DNA of 60,352 bases from Castellaniella sp. UBA6218 (GTDB taxonomy: Bacteria; Pseudomonadota; Gammaproteobacteria; Burkholderiales; Burkholderiaceae_B): positions 1 to 60,352 of the forward strand of contig DISE01000086.1 of the NCBI GenBank assembly GCA_002421865.1, in the 5' to 3' direction. Positions within the stretch are counted from its first letter, which is position 1, and each line of letters opens with the position of its first letter. This document shows positions 41,172 through 48,730 of the stretch, piece by piece. The position numbers and the translations under genes are program-made. The notes beneath the pieces were generated by a model that was not told where the DNA came from, made no database searches, and was given only the letters and a program-made list of their open reading frames with translations.

Positions 41172-43429
41172 GAGAGATTGCCGGAGACATTGGAAACGGA
41201 GCGCCATTGCCCATAACCGTAGAGCAGGGCGCCGCCGGTGGTCAACAGACCGAAAAGGGCCAGCGTGGCCGCCGGACCGGCCAGGCCCAGCGCCGCTCCG
41301 GCCAGGGCCGGCCCGGCGGCCGATCCGCCGCGCTCGACCAGGCGGAACAGCCCGAGCACCTGGGCGGAATGGCGGCCCTGGCCATGATGAGCGTAAGTGG
41401 CCATCATGGACGACTGGGGAGTGATCGACAAAGCCTGGCCCAGCCCCAGCAGGAACAAGAAGACCATGATGGAGCTCAGGCCGGGCCAGAACAGGACAGG
41501 CACCACGGCCAGGCCGGCGATGAGGCCGCCCAGGATGATCTTGCGGGGCCGGTGATCGCGTTCCGGCGTCTCGCCCCAATGGGCGAAGAGCGGAACGCAC
41601 AGGACCATCATGAGCGGATAAATCATCTGCACGCGACCGATGCTGGACAGCGAATGGCCCTCGTTGGACAGAATGAGCGGCACCAGGAAGAAACAAAGGG
41701 CCGTGAGGATCAGCTTGGCCGGCACCGCGCACCCCAGCAACAAGGAACGCATGCCGGGAATGCGCCAGCTTTCCCGAAGCGCATCGGGCGCCAGCCAGGC
41801 GGTGCGCGGCCGATCCGGCGCCCGGGCTGCGGACATCATGGTCCGCGCCAGGCACAGCGCGACCAGGCACACGCCGGAAGCGGCCAGGAACGCCGTGCCG
41901 CCGCCAAAGTGTTCGGCCAGGAACCCCCCGAGAGGCGGGGCGCACAAGGCGGCGGTCAGGATGGCGCGGATGAAGACGGCAAGCCCCGCCGAGCGGGCCG
42001 CGGGATCCGCCTGATCAACGATATACCCCTGCGCCGATGTGAAGACCAGGGTGAAACCGAGGGCGCTGAGCGCCCGGGCCATAAGCAGGCCCGAATAGGA
42101 ATCGGCAAAAGCGCACAAGCCGTAGCCGATGCCGGCCACGGCGGCGCCCAGCATCAACCCGCGCCGTCTGCCCAGGTATTCGGACCAGAGCGCCATGGGA
42201 ATCTGTCCCAGCGCGACGATCGCCATGAAGACGACAATAGGCAGGCTGACGAGCAGCGGCGCATGGGCAACACCGGCCGGCAGCAGATCCACGGTCAGGT
42301 TGGGAAGGAAAGGGCGGTTCAGCTCCTCGGCCATCATGAACACGAACAGGACGCCGCGGACCTGCTCGGCCGGCAGGGGGCCGGTGGCGCGCACGCCGGA
42401 GGCATCGCCGGATGATTTCCGGAAGGCGCTTGTCTGCGTCAACAACGACAGCATTTCAAAACCGATCAGCAGGGCAACCAGGCCCAGGAAGGCCGTATCC
42501 AGCAGCAGGCCATGGATCTGTGCGGCCGCATGGCGATTGTCGGGCACCACTTCCAGCGTGCCCTTCGCGGGGCCTCCGGCGGGTATCGGCAGCAGCAGGC
42601 CGCCCGCTGGCGCGGCCGCGTCGCCGGACGGCGGGGCCGCTGTCAGCTCGATCCGTTCCAGCTCCGGATAATGCCGCCTAAGGGACTCGAAATATTCGGG
42701 CACCCCCTGCAGCTGATCGAGCGGTATCCCCAGGGTCAGCGCCTTGTCGATCAATGAACGGGCGCCGTTGCCGATCGACTCGACCTTGGTCTCGATCAGG
42801 GGGTTCAACGTACGGTCGATGATGCGCAACGCCTGATGATCGATCAGGAACAGGCCGCCCCCCAGAATGAGGGCCAGCGCCAGGGGCAGGCGCAGCCTGC
42901 CGCGTCCGTCCCGACCGGCGCGCAGGGCCAGTGCGGCCAGCAGGCCCAGGAAGGCGGCGCCCGCCACGACGGGCAAGGCATGCCGGCGCATGTCCTGGCG
43001 GATTTCCGCCGAGGGCGCTTCCAGGGCGCGTGGATCGTAGCGCAGCAGGATCCGCCCGGCGGGCAGCCCGAGATCGTCGAGCAGGTTCTGCCCGAGCGTG
43101 CCGGACGGCGCGGGATCCGGCAAGCGACCATCGCCATAGAGCCGCCGGCCCTGGGCATCCTGGACGGCCATGCCCAGAATGTCGGCATCCAGGGCACGTT
43201 CGCGCCGCAGCGCGGCGCCCAGGGTCGCCTCCTGGCTTTCCAGCCCCACTCCCAGGGCGGCGGCATGCGTGGCGCCTTCGGCGACGCGGTCCAGCGCGAT
43301 GGCGAACCGGGATTCGAGAATGCTGCGATACGCCTTGAGCAGCGAGCCCTCCGTCATCCATGCGCCTGCGGCCAGGCATGCCGCAATCAGCAGGCTGAAT
43401 AGAAATGCTGGAATCAGCGGAAATCGCAT
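41168..43429 (-). CDS. Sensor-MFS fusion protein (extracytoplasmic sensor + 12-helix transporter)
   Basis: 753 residues. The first 330 form two sensor units: helix 5-25, a periplasmic stretch (AAALGVGLESQEATLGAALR), helices near 170-215, then a second periplasmic stretch with LTLGIPLDQLQGVPEYF. The rest is a complete Major Facilitator unit of about 12 helices (PLLVSLPIVVFMAIVALGQI; EYLGRRRGLMLGAAVAG with the MFS RRR loop). MFS carriers rarely carry such an N-terminal sensor. First gene of the operon; start at 43429 with a BtrS-type box 59 bases upstream. It may move or sense the ligand that drives BtrU. Confidence 0.82.
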   Translation of the reverse strand: MRFPLIPAFLFSLLIAACLAAGAWMTEGSLLKAYRSILESRFAIALDRVAEGATHAAALGVGLESQEATLGAALRRERALDADILGMAVQDAQGRRLYGDGRLPDPAPSGTLGQNLLDDLGLPAGRILLRYDPRALEAPSAEIRQDMRRHALPVVAGAAFLGLLAALALRAGRDGRGRLRLPLALALILGGGLFLIDHQALRIIDRTLNPLIETKVESIGNGARSLIDKALTLGIPLDQLQGVPEYFESLRRHYPELERIELTAAPPSGDAAAPAGGLLLPIPAGGPAKGTLEVVPDNRHAAAQIHGLLLDTAFLGLVALLIGFEMLSLLTQTSAFRKSSGDASGVRATGPLPAEQVRGVLFVFMMAEELNRPFLPNLTVDLLPAGVAHAPLLVSLPIVVFMAIVALGQIPMALWSEYLGRRRGLMLGAAVAGIGYGLCAFADSYSGLLMARALSALGFTLVFTSAQGYIVDQADPAARSAGLAVFIRAILTAALCAPPLGGFLAEHFGGGTAFLAASGVCLVALCLARTMMSAARAPDRPRTAWLAPDALRESWRIPGMRSLLLGCAVPAKLILTALCFFLVPLILSNEGHSLSSIGRVQMIYPLMMVLCVPLFAHWGETPERDHRPRKIILGGLIAGLAVVPVLFWPGLSSIMVFLFLLGLGQALSITPQSSMMATYAHHGQGRHSAQVLGLFRLVERGGSAAGPALAGAALGLAGPAATLALFGLLTTGGALLYGYGQWRSVSNVSGNLS

Positions 43430-43488
43430 GAACAAGCCGGAACCCGTGAGCGCTCCACCCAGGGTTGGGGAGCATATGATGGACACTG

Positions 43489-43514
43489 AGTCACGGCATC
43501 ACCCCGAAAGTTCC
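43489..43514 (-). promoter_or_regulatory. Predicted BtrS-type promoter of the btrU sensory operon
   Basis: Minus strand: GGAAC (43510-43514), 15 bases, GTGACT (43489-43494), then CAG. One mismatch to the hexamer. It implies that BtrS raises its own activating phosphatase. Confidence 0.7.
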
Positions 43515-43587
43515 ATATCCCGCGAGGCCGGCCGAGGAACGGTGTCTTCATGCGCGCGTCCATACCGGCCCGGACATCCGGCGGCCA

Positions 43588-44505
43588 CTAACGCCCCGCC
43601 CGCACGACCCCGGCGCTGGCGGCGACCACCAGACCGGTACCCAGCACCTGGGCGGCGCTCATGCCCTGGCCCAGGAAGACCCAGCCGGTCGTCGCGCCAA
43701 CGGCGGGCTCCAGGCTCATCAGTACGCCGAACATGGCGGCCGGCATGCGCCGCAGGGCATTGATTTCCAGAATATAGGGCACCAGCGGCACCAGAACCGC
43801 CAGGCCCGCCGTATAGATCAGTTGCTGCAAGGGGAGCCGGAGCGTGCCGGCCTCGGCAGCCGCGAACGGCATGGACAGCACGGCGGCGACCATCAGCGAC
43901 ACGGTCAAACCCTGAAGACCTGGAAACGCGGGACCGATCCGCTTCATCATGACGATGTAGACGCCCCACCCCGCCGCCGCAAGCAGGGCGAAAGCCATGC
44001 CGGCCGGGTCCACGCCACCCGCCACGCGCGCATCGCCCGACACCAGCAGTCCGATGCCGGCCGCCGCCAGCAGCGGCCAGGCCAGGGCGCGCCAGCCGCG
44101 CGCGCCCAGCGCGGCCACCGCCAGGGGACCGCAAAATTCCAGCGCCACGGTCAGGTGTTGGGGCAGACGCTCGATCGCCAGGAAGAAAGACAGGGACATG
44201 ACGGCCATGCCGCCGCCCAGGATCAGGGCGGCCCGCCACTGGGCGGCGCCGTAGCGGTGCAAGGGCGGACGCACGACCAGCAGCAGCGCCAGCGCGGCCC
44301 AGCACAGGCGAAGGCTGGACGTGCTGAGCGCGCCATGGTCGTGGATCACCGGCACGGCCAGCGACACGCCGGTCTGCACGCTGACCATGGCGGCCACGGC
44401 CATGCAGACCGCCAGTCCGACACCCGGACCGGGCCGCCCGGACGGCTCGCGGCGCCCGGGCGCCGGGTTTTGGCGCGCGGGGGAAAATGGCTTATCGTAG
44501 GACAC
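43588..44505 (-). CDS. EamA/RhtA-type drug-metabolite exporter
   Basis: 305 residues with ten predicted membrane helices in two EamA repeats, after a 28-residue cytoplasmic start. Resembles RhtA-like threonine/homoserine exporters (HLTVALEFCGPLAVAALGAR; MKRIGPAFPGLQGLTVSLMV; MSLEPAVGATTGWVFLGQ). Substrate not determinable. Divergent from the thioesterase. It marks the return to ordinary chromosomal genes. Confidence 0.88.
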   Translation of the reverse strand: MSYDKPFSPARQNPAPGRREPSGRPGPGVGLAVCMAVAAMVSVQTGVSLAVPVIHDHGALSTSSLRLCWAALALLLVVRPPLHRYGAAQWRAALILGGGMAVMSLSFFLAIERLPQHLTVALEFCGPLAVAALGARGWRALAWPLLAAAGIGLLVSGDARVAGGVDPAGMAFALLAAAGWGVYIVMMKRIGPAFPGLQGLTVSLMVAAVLSMPFAAAEAGTLRLPLQQLIYTAGLAVLVPLVPYILEINALRRMPAAMFGVLMSLEPAVGATTGWVFLGQGMSAAQVLGTGLVVAASAGVVRAGR

Positions 44506-44563
44506 AGCGAGGACGACTTCCGATCTCGGGATGCTTGCGACTCACGACTATACAGGACCCTTC

Positions 44564-45022
44564 ATGACGACATCGACCGCCGCGCCCGGCACGCCGGACC
44601 CCGCCGCACTGCACGCCCGCATCCGTGACAGCTTCGACCGTTCCGGCCTGATGCGCCACCTGGGCGCCCGCCTGGGGGACGTCGCCCCGGGCCGGGTACA
44701 CATCCACCTGCCCTACGGACCCGACCTGACCCAGCACCTGGGCTATTTCCACGCCGGCGCGACGACCTCGATCGCCGACACCGCCGGCGGTTTCGCCGCG
44801 CTCACGCGGGCGCCGCAGGGCCACACGGTCCTGTCGGTCGAATTCAAGATCAACATGCTGGCCCCCGCGCGGGGAGAATCCCTGGAGGCCATTGGACGGG
44901 TCGTGCGCGCCGGACGGACGCTGACCGTCGCCCAGGTCGACGTCTACGCCTTGAACGCAGGCGAAAAGACCCCGGTCGCCCTGATGCAGCAAACCCTCAT
45001 CAGCCTGCCGGAACCCGCATGA
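44564..45022 (+). CDS. PaaI-type hotdog thioesterase
   Basis: 152 residues. Single hotdog domain with GYFHAGATTSIADTAGGFAA, the PaaI/YigI active-site helix with HxG and the acidic residue further on. Hydrolyses acyl- or aryl-CoA. An in-frame ATG at 44531 would add 11 residues. Overlaps the next gene as ATGA, so the two probably act together. Confidence 0.85.
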   Translation: MTTSTAAPGTPDPAALHARIRDSFDRSGLMRHLGARLGDVAPGRVHIHLPYGPDLTQHLGYFHAGATTSIADTAGGFAALTRAPQGHTVLSVEFKINMLAPARGESLEAIGRVVRAGRTLTVAQVDVYALNAGEKTPVALMQQTLISLPEPA

Positions 45023-46014
45023 CGCGCCTTTCGATCCCATTCTCGGTCCTGGATCTGGCCCCCATCGCCGAAGGCGGCGATGCGGCCGAGTCCTTCGCCC
45101 ACACGACCGCCCTGGCCCGACATGCGGAAGCCCTGGGCTACCGGCGCTACTGGATGGCCGAACACCACGGCATGCCCGGCATCGCCAGCGCGGCTACCGC
45201 CGTGCTGATCGGCCATGTCGCGGCGGCGACCACGCGCATCCGCGTGGGCGCCGGCGGCATCATGCTGCCCAACCATTCGCCGCTGGTGATCGCCGAACAG
45301 TTCGGCACGCTGGAAACCCTTTACCCCGGCCGCATCGACCTGGGCCTGGGGCGTGCGCCCGGTTCGGACCAGACCACCGCGCGGGCGCTGCGCCGCACGC
45401 TGGACTCGGACCCGGAGGCCTTTCCGCGCGACGTGGCCGAACTGATGGACTATTTCGAAGGCTGCGGACCGGTGCGCGCCGTGCCCGGCGCGGGCTGCGA
45501 CGTGCCGGTCTGGATCCTGGGGTCCAGCCTGTTCGGCGCGCAGCTGGCCGCCCTGATGGGCCTGCCCTACGCCTTCGCCTCGCATTTCGCACCAGCACAG
45601 ATGATGGACGCCATCGCCTTGTACCGGCGCCATTTCCGGCCCTCGCGCCACCTGGACAAACCCTACGTGATGCTGGGCTTCAATGTGTTCGCCGCCGACA
45701 CGGACGAACAGGCCCGGTTCCTGGCGACGTCCTGGCAGCAGTCGTTCGTCAACCTGCGTGCCGGCCGGCCGGGGTTGCTGCCCCGCCCCGTCGAGGGCTA
45801 CCTGGATTCCCTGCCGCCGCCCGCCCGGGCGCTGCTGGACCATGTCCTGGCCTGCGCCGCCATCGGCTCGCCGGACAGCGTCGCAGCACGGACCCGCGCC
45901 TTCGTCGAGCGCACCGGCGCGGACGAATTGATGATCACCTGCAACATGCACGATCACGCGGCCCGGATGCGGTCCTACGAGATCGTGGCCGGGTTCATGG
46001 CTTCGGCCAGCTGA
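45019..46014 (+). CDS. Luciferase-like (LLM) flavin-dependent monooxygenase
   Basis: 331 residues of the bacterial-luciferase TIM-barrel family (YRRYWMAEHHGMPGIASAAT; GAGGIMLPNHSPLVIAEQFG; PGRIDLGLGRAPGSD), the MsnO8-like subgroup. Uses reduced FMN and oxygen; substrate unknown. Cotranscribed with the thioesterase. Confidence 0.88.
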   Translation: MTRLSIPFSVLDLAPIAEGGDAAESFAHTTALARHAEALGYRRYWMAEHHGMPGIASAATAVLIGHVAAATTRIRVGAGGIMLPNHSPLVIAEQFGTLETLYPGRIDLGLGRAPGSDQTTARALRRTLDSDPEAFPRDVAELMDYFEGCGPVRAVPGAGCDVPVWILGSSLFGAQLAALMGLPYAFASHFAPAQMMDAIALYRRHFRPSRHLDKPYVMLGFNVFAADTDEQARFLATSWQQSFVNLRAGRPGLLPRPVEGYLDSLPPPARALLDHVLACAAIGSPDSVAARTRAFVERTGADELMITCNMHDHAARMRSYEIVAGFMASAS

Positions 46015-46044
46015 TCGCCGCCCGGAACGGCCGGCCCGGCGGGT

Positions 46045-46929
46045 TCAGGGCGCGATCGGCAGGGCGCGCTTGTGGGCGCTGCGCCGCCAGGTGGAGACGA
46101 TGATGTCGAAGGCGTCCGGCGCGACGTCCCGGCCTTCCAGGAAATCATCGATCTGCTCATAGCTGACGCCGAAAGCGTCTTCGTCGGGTTTGAGCGGCTT
46201 GAGCAGTTCCAGGTCGGCGGTGGGAACCTTGAATACCAGTTCATCGGGCGCGCCCAGGGCGGTCGCCAGCGCCCGCACGCGGCGCTTGCTCAGCCCTGCC
46301 AGGGGCGTGACGTCTGCCGCCCCGTCGCCGAACTTGGTGAAAAACCCCATCAGGGCCTCGGCGGCGTGGTCGGTGCCGACCACCAGCCCGCCGCGCGCCC
46401 CGGCCACGGCGTACTGCGCGATCATCCGCTGACGGGCCTTGATGTTGCCGTGCAGGAAATCCTGCTGGGCGGCGTCGCGGAACGTCTGGCCGGAAGCCCG
46501 CACGGAATCCAGCATCGCGTCCGCGGCGGGCCGCACGTCCACGGTCAGCCGTTCATCGGGCCGGATCACTTCCAGGCTCGCCTGAGCGTCCGCCTCGTCG
46601 AGCTGGACGCCGTAAGGCAGCCGCATGGCGACGAACCGGGCCTCCGCGCCCTGCGCGCGCACGCGTTCGACGGCCCGCTGCGACAGGCAGCCCGCCGTCA
46701 GGGAATCGACGCCGCCGCTGATCCCCAGCACCAGCGCGCGGGCGCCGGAAGCGCGCAGCAATTCCGCCAGGAAAGCGACCCGCCGCTCGATCTCGCCCTG
46801 GACATCGATGGCATCGGCCACGCCCAGCGCGAGACGAATCTGGAGCTGCAAGGCACGTTGTTCAGTATTCAGCAAAACGGCACTCCGGTCCGGCCCAATG
46901 GCCCAATCACAATCAAAACCCGCATGCAC
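46045..46929 (-). CDS. nadE: Ammonia-dependent NAD+ synthetase
   Basis: 294 residues. The P-loop-like ATP pyrophosphatase motif SGGVDS (71-76) with LVLGI ahead, then DFLHGNIKARQRM, GTDHAAEALMGFFTKFGDGA and the C-terminal PTADLELLKPLKPDED are the NadE hallmarks. The first 20 residues lack counterparts in E. coli NadE, so a GTG near 46878 could be the true start. It lies 15 bases after the patatin-like gene on the same strand, so the effector gene sits in what would be nadE's promoter region. Confidence 0.93.
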   Translation of the reverse strand: MHAGFDCDWAIGPDRSAVLLNTEQRALQLQIRLALGVADAIDVQGEIERRVAFLAELLRASGARALVLGISGGVDSLTAGCLSQRAVERVRAQGAEARFVAMRLPYGVQLDEADAQASLEVIRPDERLTVDVRPAADAMLDSVRASGQTFRDAAQQDFLHGNIKARQRMIAQYAVAGARGGLVVGTDHAAEALMGFFTKFGDGAADVTPLAGLSKRRVRALATALGAPDELVFKVPTADLELLKPLKPDEDAFGVSYEQIDDFLEGRDVAPDAFDIIVSTWRRSAHKRALPIAP

Positions 46930-46944
46930 CCAGCGGCACGCGGC

Positions 46945-48561
46945 TCACAACGCGCGCGCCGACGTGTCACGCCGGACAAGTTCGAACAGGCCGAGTTCGA
47001 ACCGATAGCCGGGATCGTCCCTGCCCCGGGGGTAGGCGCCCGGGTCCGGCAGCGGCCCATCGGCAATCGCCTGTTTTTCCCGCGCGTTCAATTGTACGAA
47101 ACATTCCTCGGCGGACGAGAACTCCTGGGCATAGGCCTGCCCCCGCCGCAACTCGATCTGCTCGCGCATTTTCTGGGCGGCCTGGGTTTGCGCGCGGTCG
47201 ATCCGCCCCGGGGAAGCGCCCAGATCGAGCGTGCCAAGATCGCCGTGGAACACGACGAAGGCGTTGGGGCCGGCATCATACGTTTTGAGCCGGTCCCGAT
47301 AGGACGTCTGGTTGTAATCCGGATTGTCCGATACGATGCCCGCGATTTTTCCCGTCACGCCGGCCAGACTGAAAGAGGATGGCGGCGTCGAAGGCCGATG
47401 CAGGATTTCGTAAGCGTTGCCGCCATCATCGAAAGTCAGCACGGCTGTCCGCGCCCGCGCCTGCTCCAGGTCCCTGCCCTGCAAGCCTTTCGTGACGACC
47501 TCGACCGGCATGTTGCTGCCGACGCCGCCATCGAGGAACGTGCGGCGGCCATGGCCATCGCCAGGATCGTAGTCCACGCTCTTGAAATAGATCGGGAAGC
47601 TCATGGAAATGCGGCCTGCAACCGCAATCGGCACATCGGGCGTCTTCTGCGCGTCGAAATAGATCTCCTCGCGCCGGGTCGCGTCCCATCCCGTCAGGGT
47701 CAGCGTCCTGAATTGGGCAGGATCGAGCAGACGCATCAGGCGCAGGTCGTTGAAGGTCACCATCTGGCCGGTGCGATCGGCATCGAAGTCCTGGTGACGC
47801 AATTGCGCCAGACGGCCGGGCACGCCGTCGCCCTCGGTGGCGCGCAAACGTTCGAGCTTGTCCTGGAAGGCCGCGGTGTCCCAATGCGCATCGAGATAAC
47901 TCGATACCCGCTCCGCCATCTTCCGGTCCATCAATTCCAGCACATGCCCCGCCCGGAAACCGAGACGCCAATCCATGTCGACCATGGGATAGCGGGCACG
48001 GAAGCCGTCCGACGTATCCCGCAACTTGCCCATTTCGATCTCGTCGGTGAAGTCCTGGAACGCCTCGGCATCCATGCCGGCCATCGCGATCGCCGTGAGC
48101 GCACCCACCGAAGAACCCACCACATGCTTCAGGCCGTCGAACAGACCCGCCCGCTGCATCTCGACCAGCGCATCCGCATTGACGAGCCCTTTGGCGCCGC
48201 CGCCCTGGAATACCAGGGACTCCAGAGGGGGCGCCTGACGGATCACGGTAAAGCCCCGCAGTCTGCCCTCGGCATCATATCGGGGAATGCCCTGGGGCCT
48301 GATATCGTAGGCCGCCTGCACCGGCCGCTGATCGCGGCTTTGCACTGACAGCGGTTCTTGCGGCACGCGATCGGCGGTTTCCCTGGCCAGCGCGCGCCGC
48401 CCGGCCTCGGAAATCTGGACGCTGGGTCTTGCGGGATCACGCGCCGCGGGTTCGCCGCGGGACAAAGGGGGCCGCGCCAGCAGCACCTCGTTGAGACCGC
48501 TCCCCGCGTACAGCGAGGCGCCTAATGAAATACCTGTCGAGCCGATCCGGTCGAACGTCAT
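46945..48561 (-). CDS. Patatin-like phospholipase, candidate T3SS effector (ExoU-like)
   Basis: 538 residues. Patatin domain about 112-360: oxyanion motif GGGAKG (120-125), nucleophile elbow GSSVG with Ser151, and DGG with Asp344 completing the Ser-Asp dyad. It has no signal peptide; the first 100 residues are polar and probably disordered, as in type III substrates. The C-terminal 180 residues are unrecognised and could hold a host-cofactor or membrane-targeting function, as in ExoU. A BtrS-type promoter 63 bases upstream ties it to the T3SS although it is 13 kb from the other effector. Ordinary lipid metabolism cannot be excluded. Confidence 0.8.
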   Translation of the reverse strand: MTFDRIGSTGISLGASLYAGSGLNEVLLARPPLSRGEPAARDPARPSVQISEAGRRALARETADRVPQEPLSVQSRDQRPVQAAYDIRPQGIPRYDAEGRLRGFTVIRQAPPLESLVFQGGGAKGLVNADALVEMQRAGLFDGLKHVVGSSVGALTAIAMAGMDAEAFQDFTDEIEMGKLRDTSDGFRARYPMVDMDWRLGFRAGHVLELMDRKMAERVSSYLDAHWDTAAFQDKLERLRATEGDGVPGRLAQLRHQDFDADRTGQMVTFNDLRLMRLLDPAQFRTLTLTGWDATRREEIYFDAQKTPDVPIAVAGRISMSFPIYFKSVDYDPGDGHGRRTFLDGGVGSNMPVEVVTKGLQGRDLEQARARTAVLTFDDGGNAYEILHRPSTPPSSFSLAGVTGKIAGIVSDNPDYNQTSYRDRLKTYDAGPNAFVVFHGDLGTLDLGASPGRIDRAQTQAAQKMREQIELRRGQAYAQEFSSAEECFVQLNAREKQAIADGPLPDPGAYPRGRDDPGYRFELGLFELVRRDTSARAL

Positions 48562-48624
48562 ATCCCATCCTCCTTATCGCCCCCGAAGAGGCGGCAGCAC
48601 GATCTTTCTTTTTATTTTTATATG

Positions 48625-48650
48625 AGTCGCGCCGAAAGGAAGATGGTTCC
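48625..48650 (-). promoter_or_regulatory. Predicted BtrS-type promoter of the patatin-like gene
   Basis: Minus strand: GGAAC (48646-48650), 15 bases, GCGACT (48625-48630), then CAT. Perfect first block and spacer, four of six in the hexamer with the ACTnA end kept. AT-rich sequence follows, otherwise rare in this window. Confidence 0.6.
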
Positions 48651-48730
48651 ACCGCCAGCACGATGACGGCTGGCGGCGCGCCGAACCTGCGGGAAAACGA
48701 GCAGGCGGCGAAGCGGATCGGCCCGACGCT

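Noticed and set aside
40110..41945. A 611-residue binding protein with a long N-terminal extension
   Set aside because: The extension is antisense-like composition over the MFS gene in another frame; ATG 41171 begins a proper signal peptide and overlaps the MFS stop.
46072..48348. A 758-codon open frame on the plus strand across nadE and the patatin gene
   Set aside because: It runs antisense through two genes with intact catalytic motifs and shows no domain of its own.
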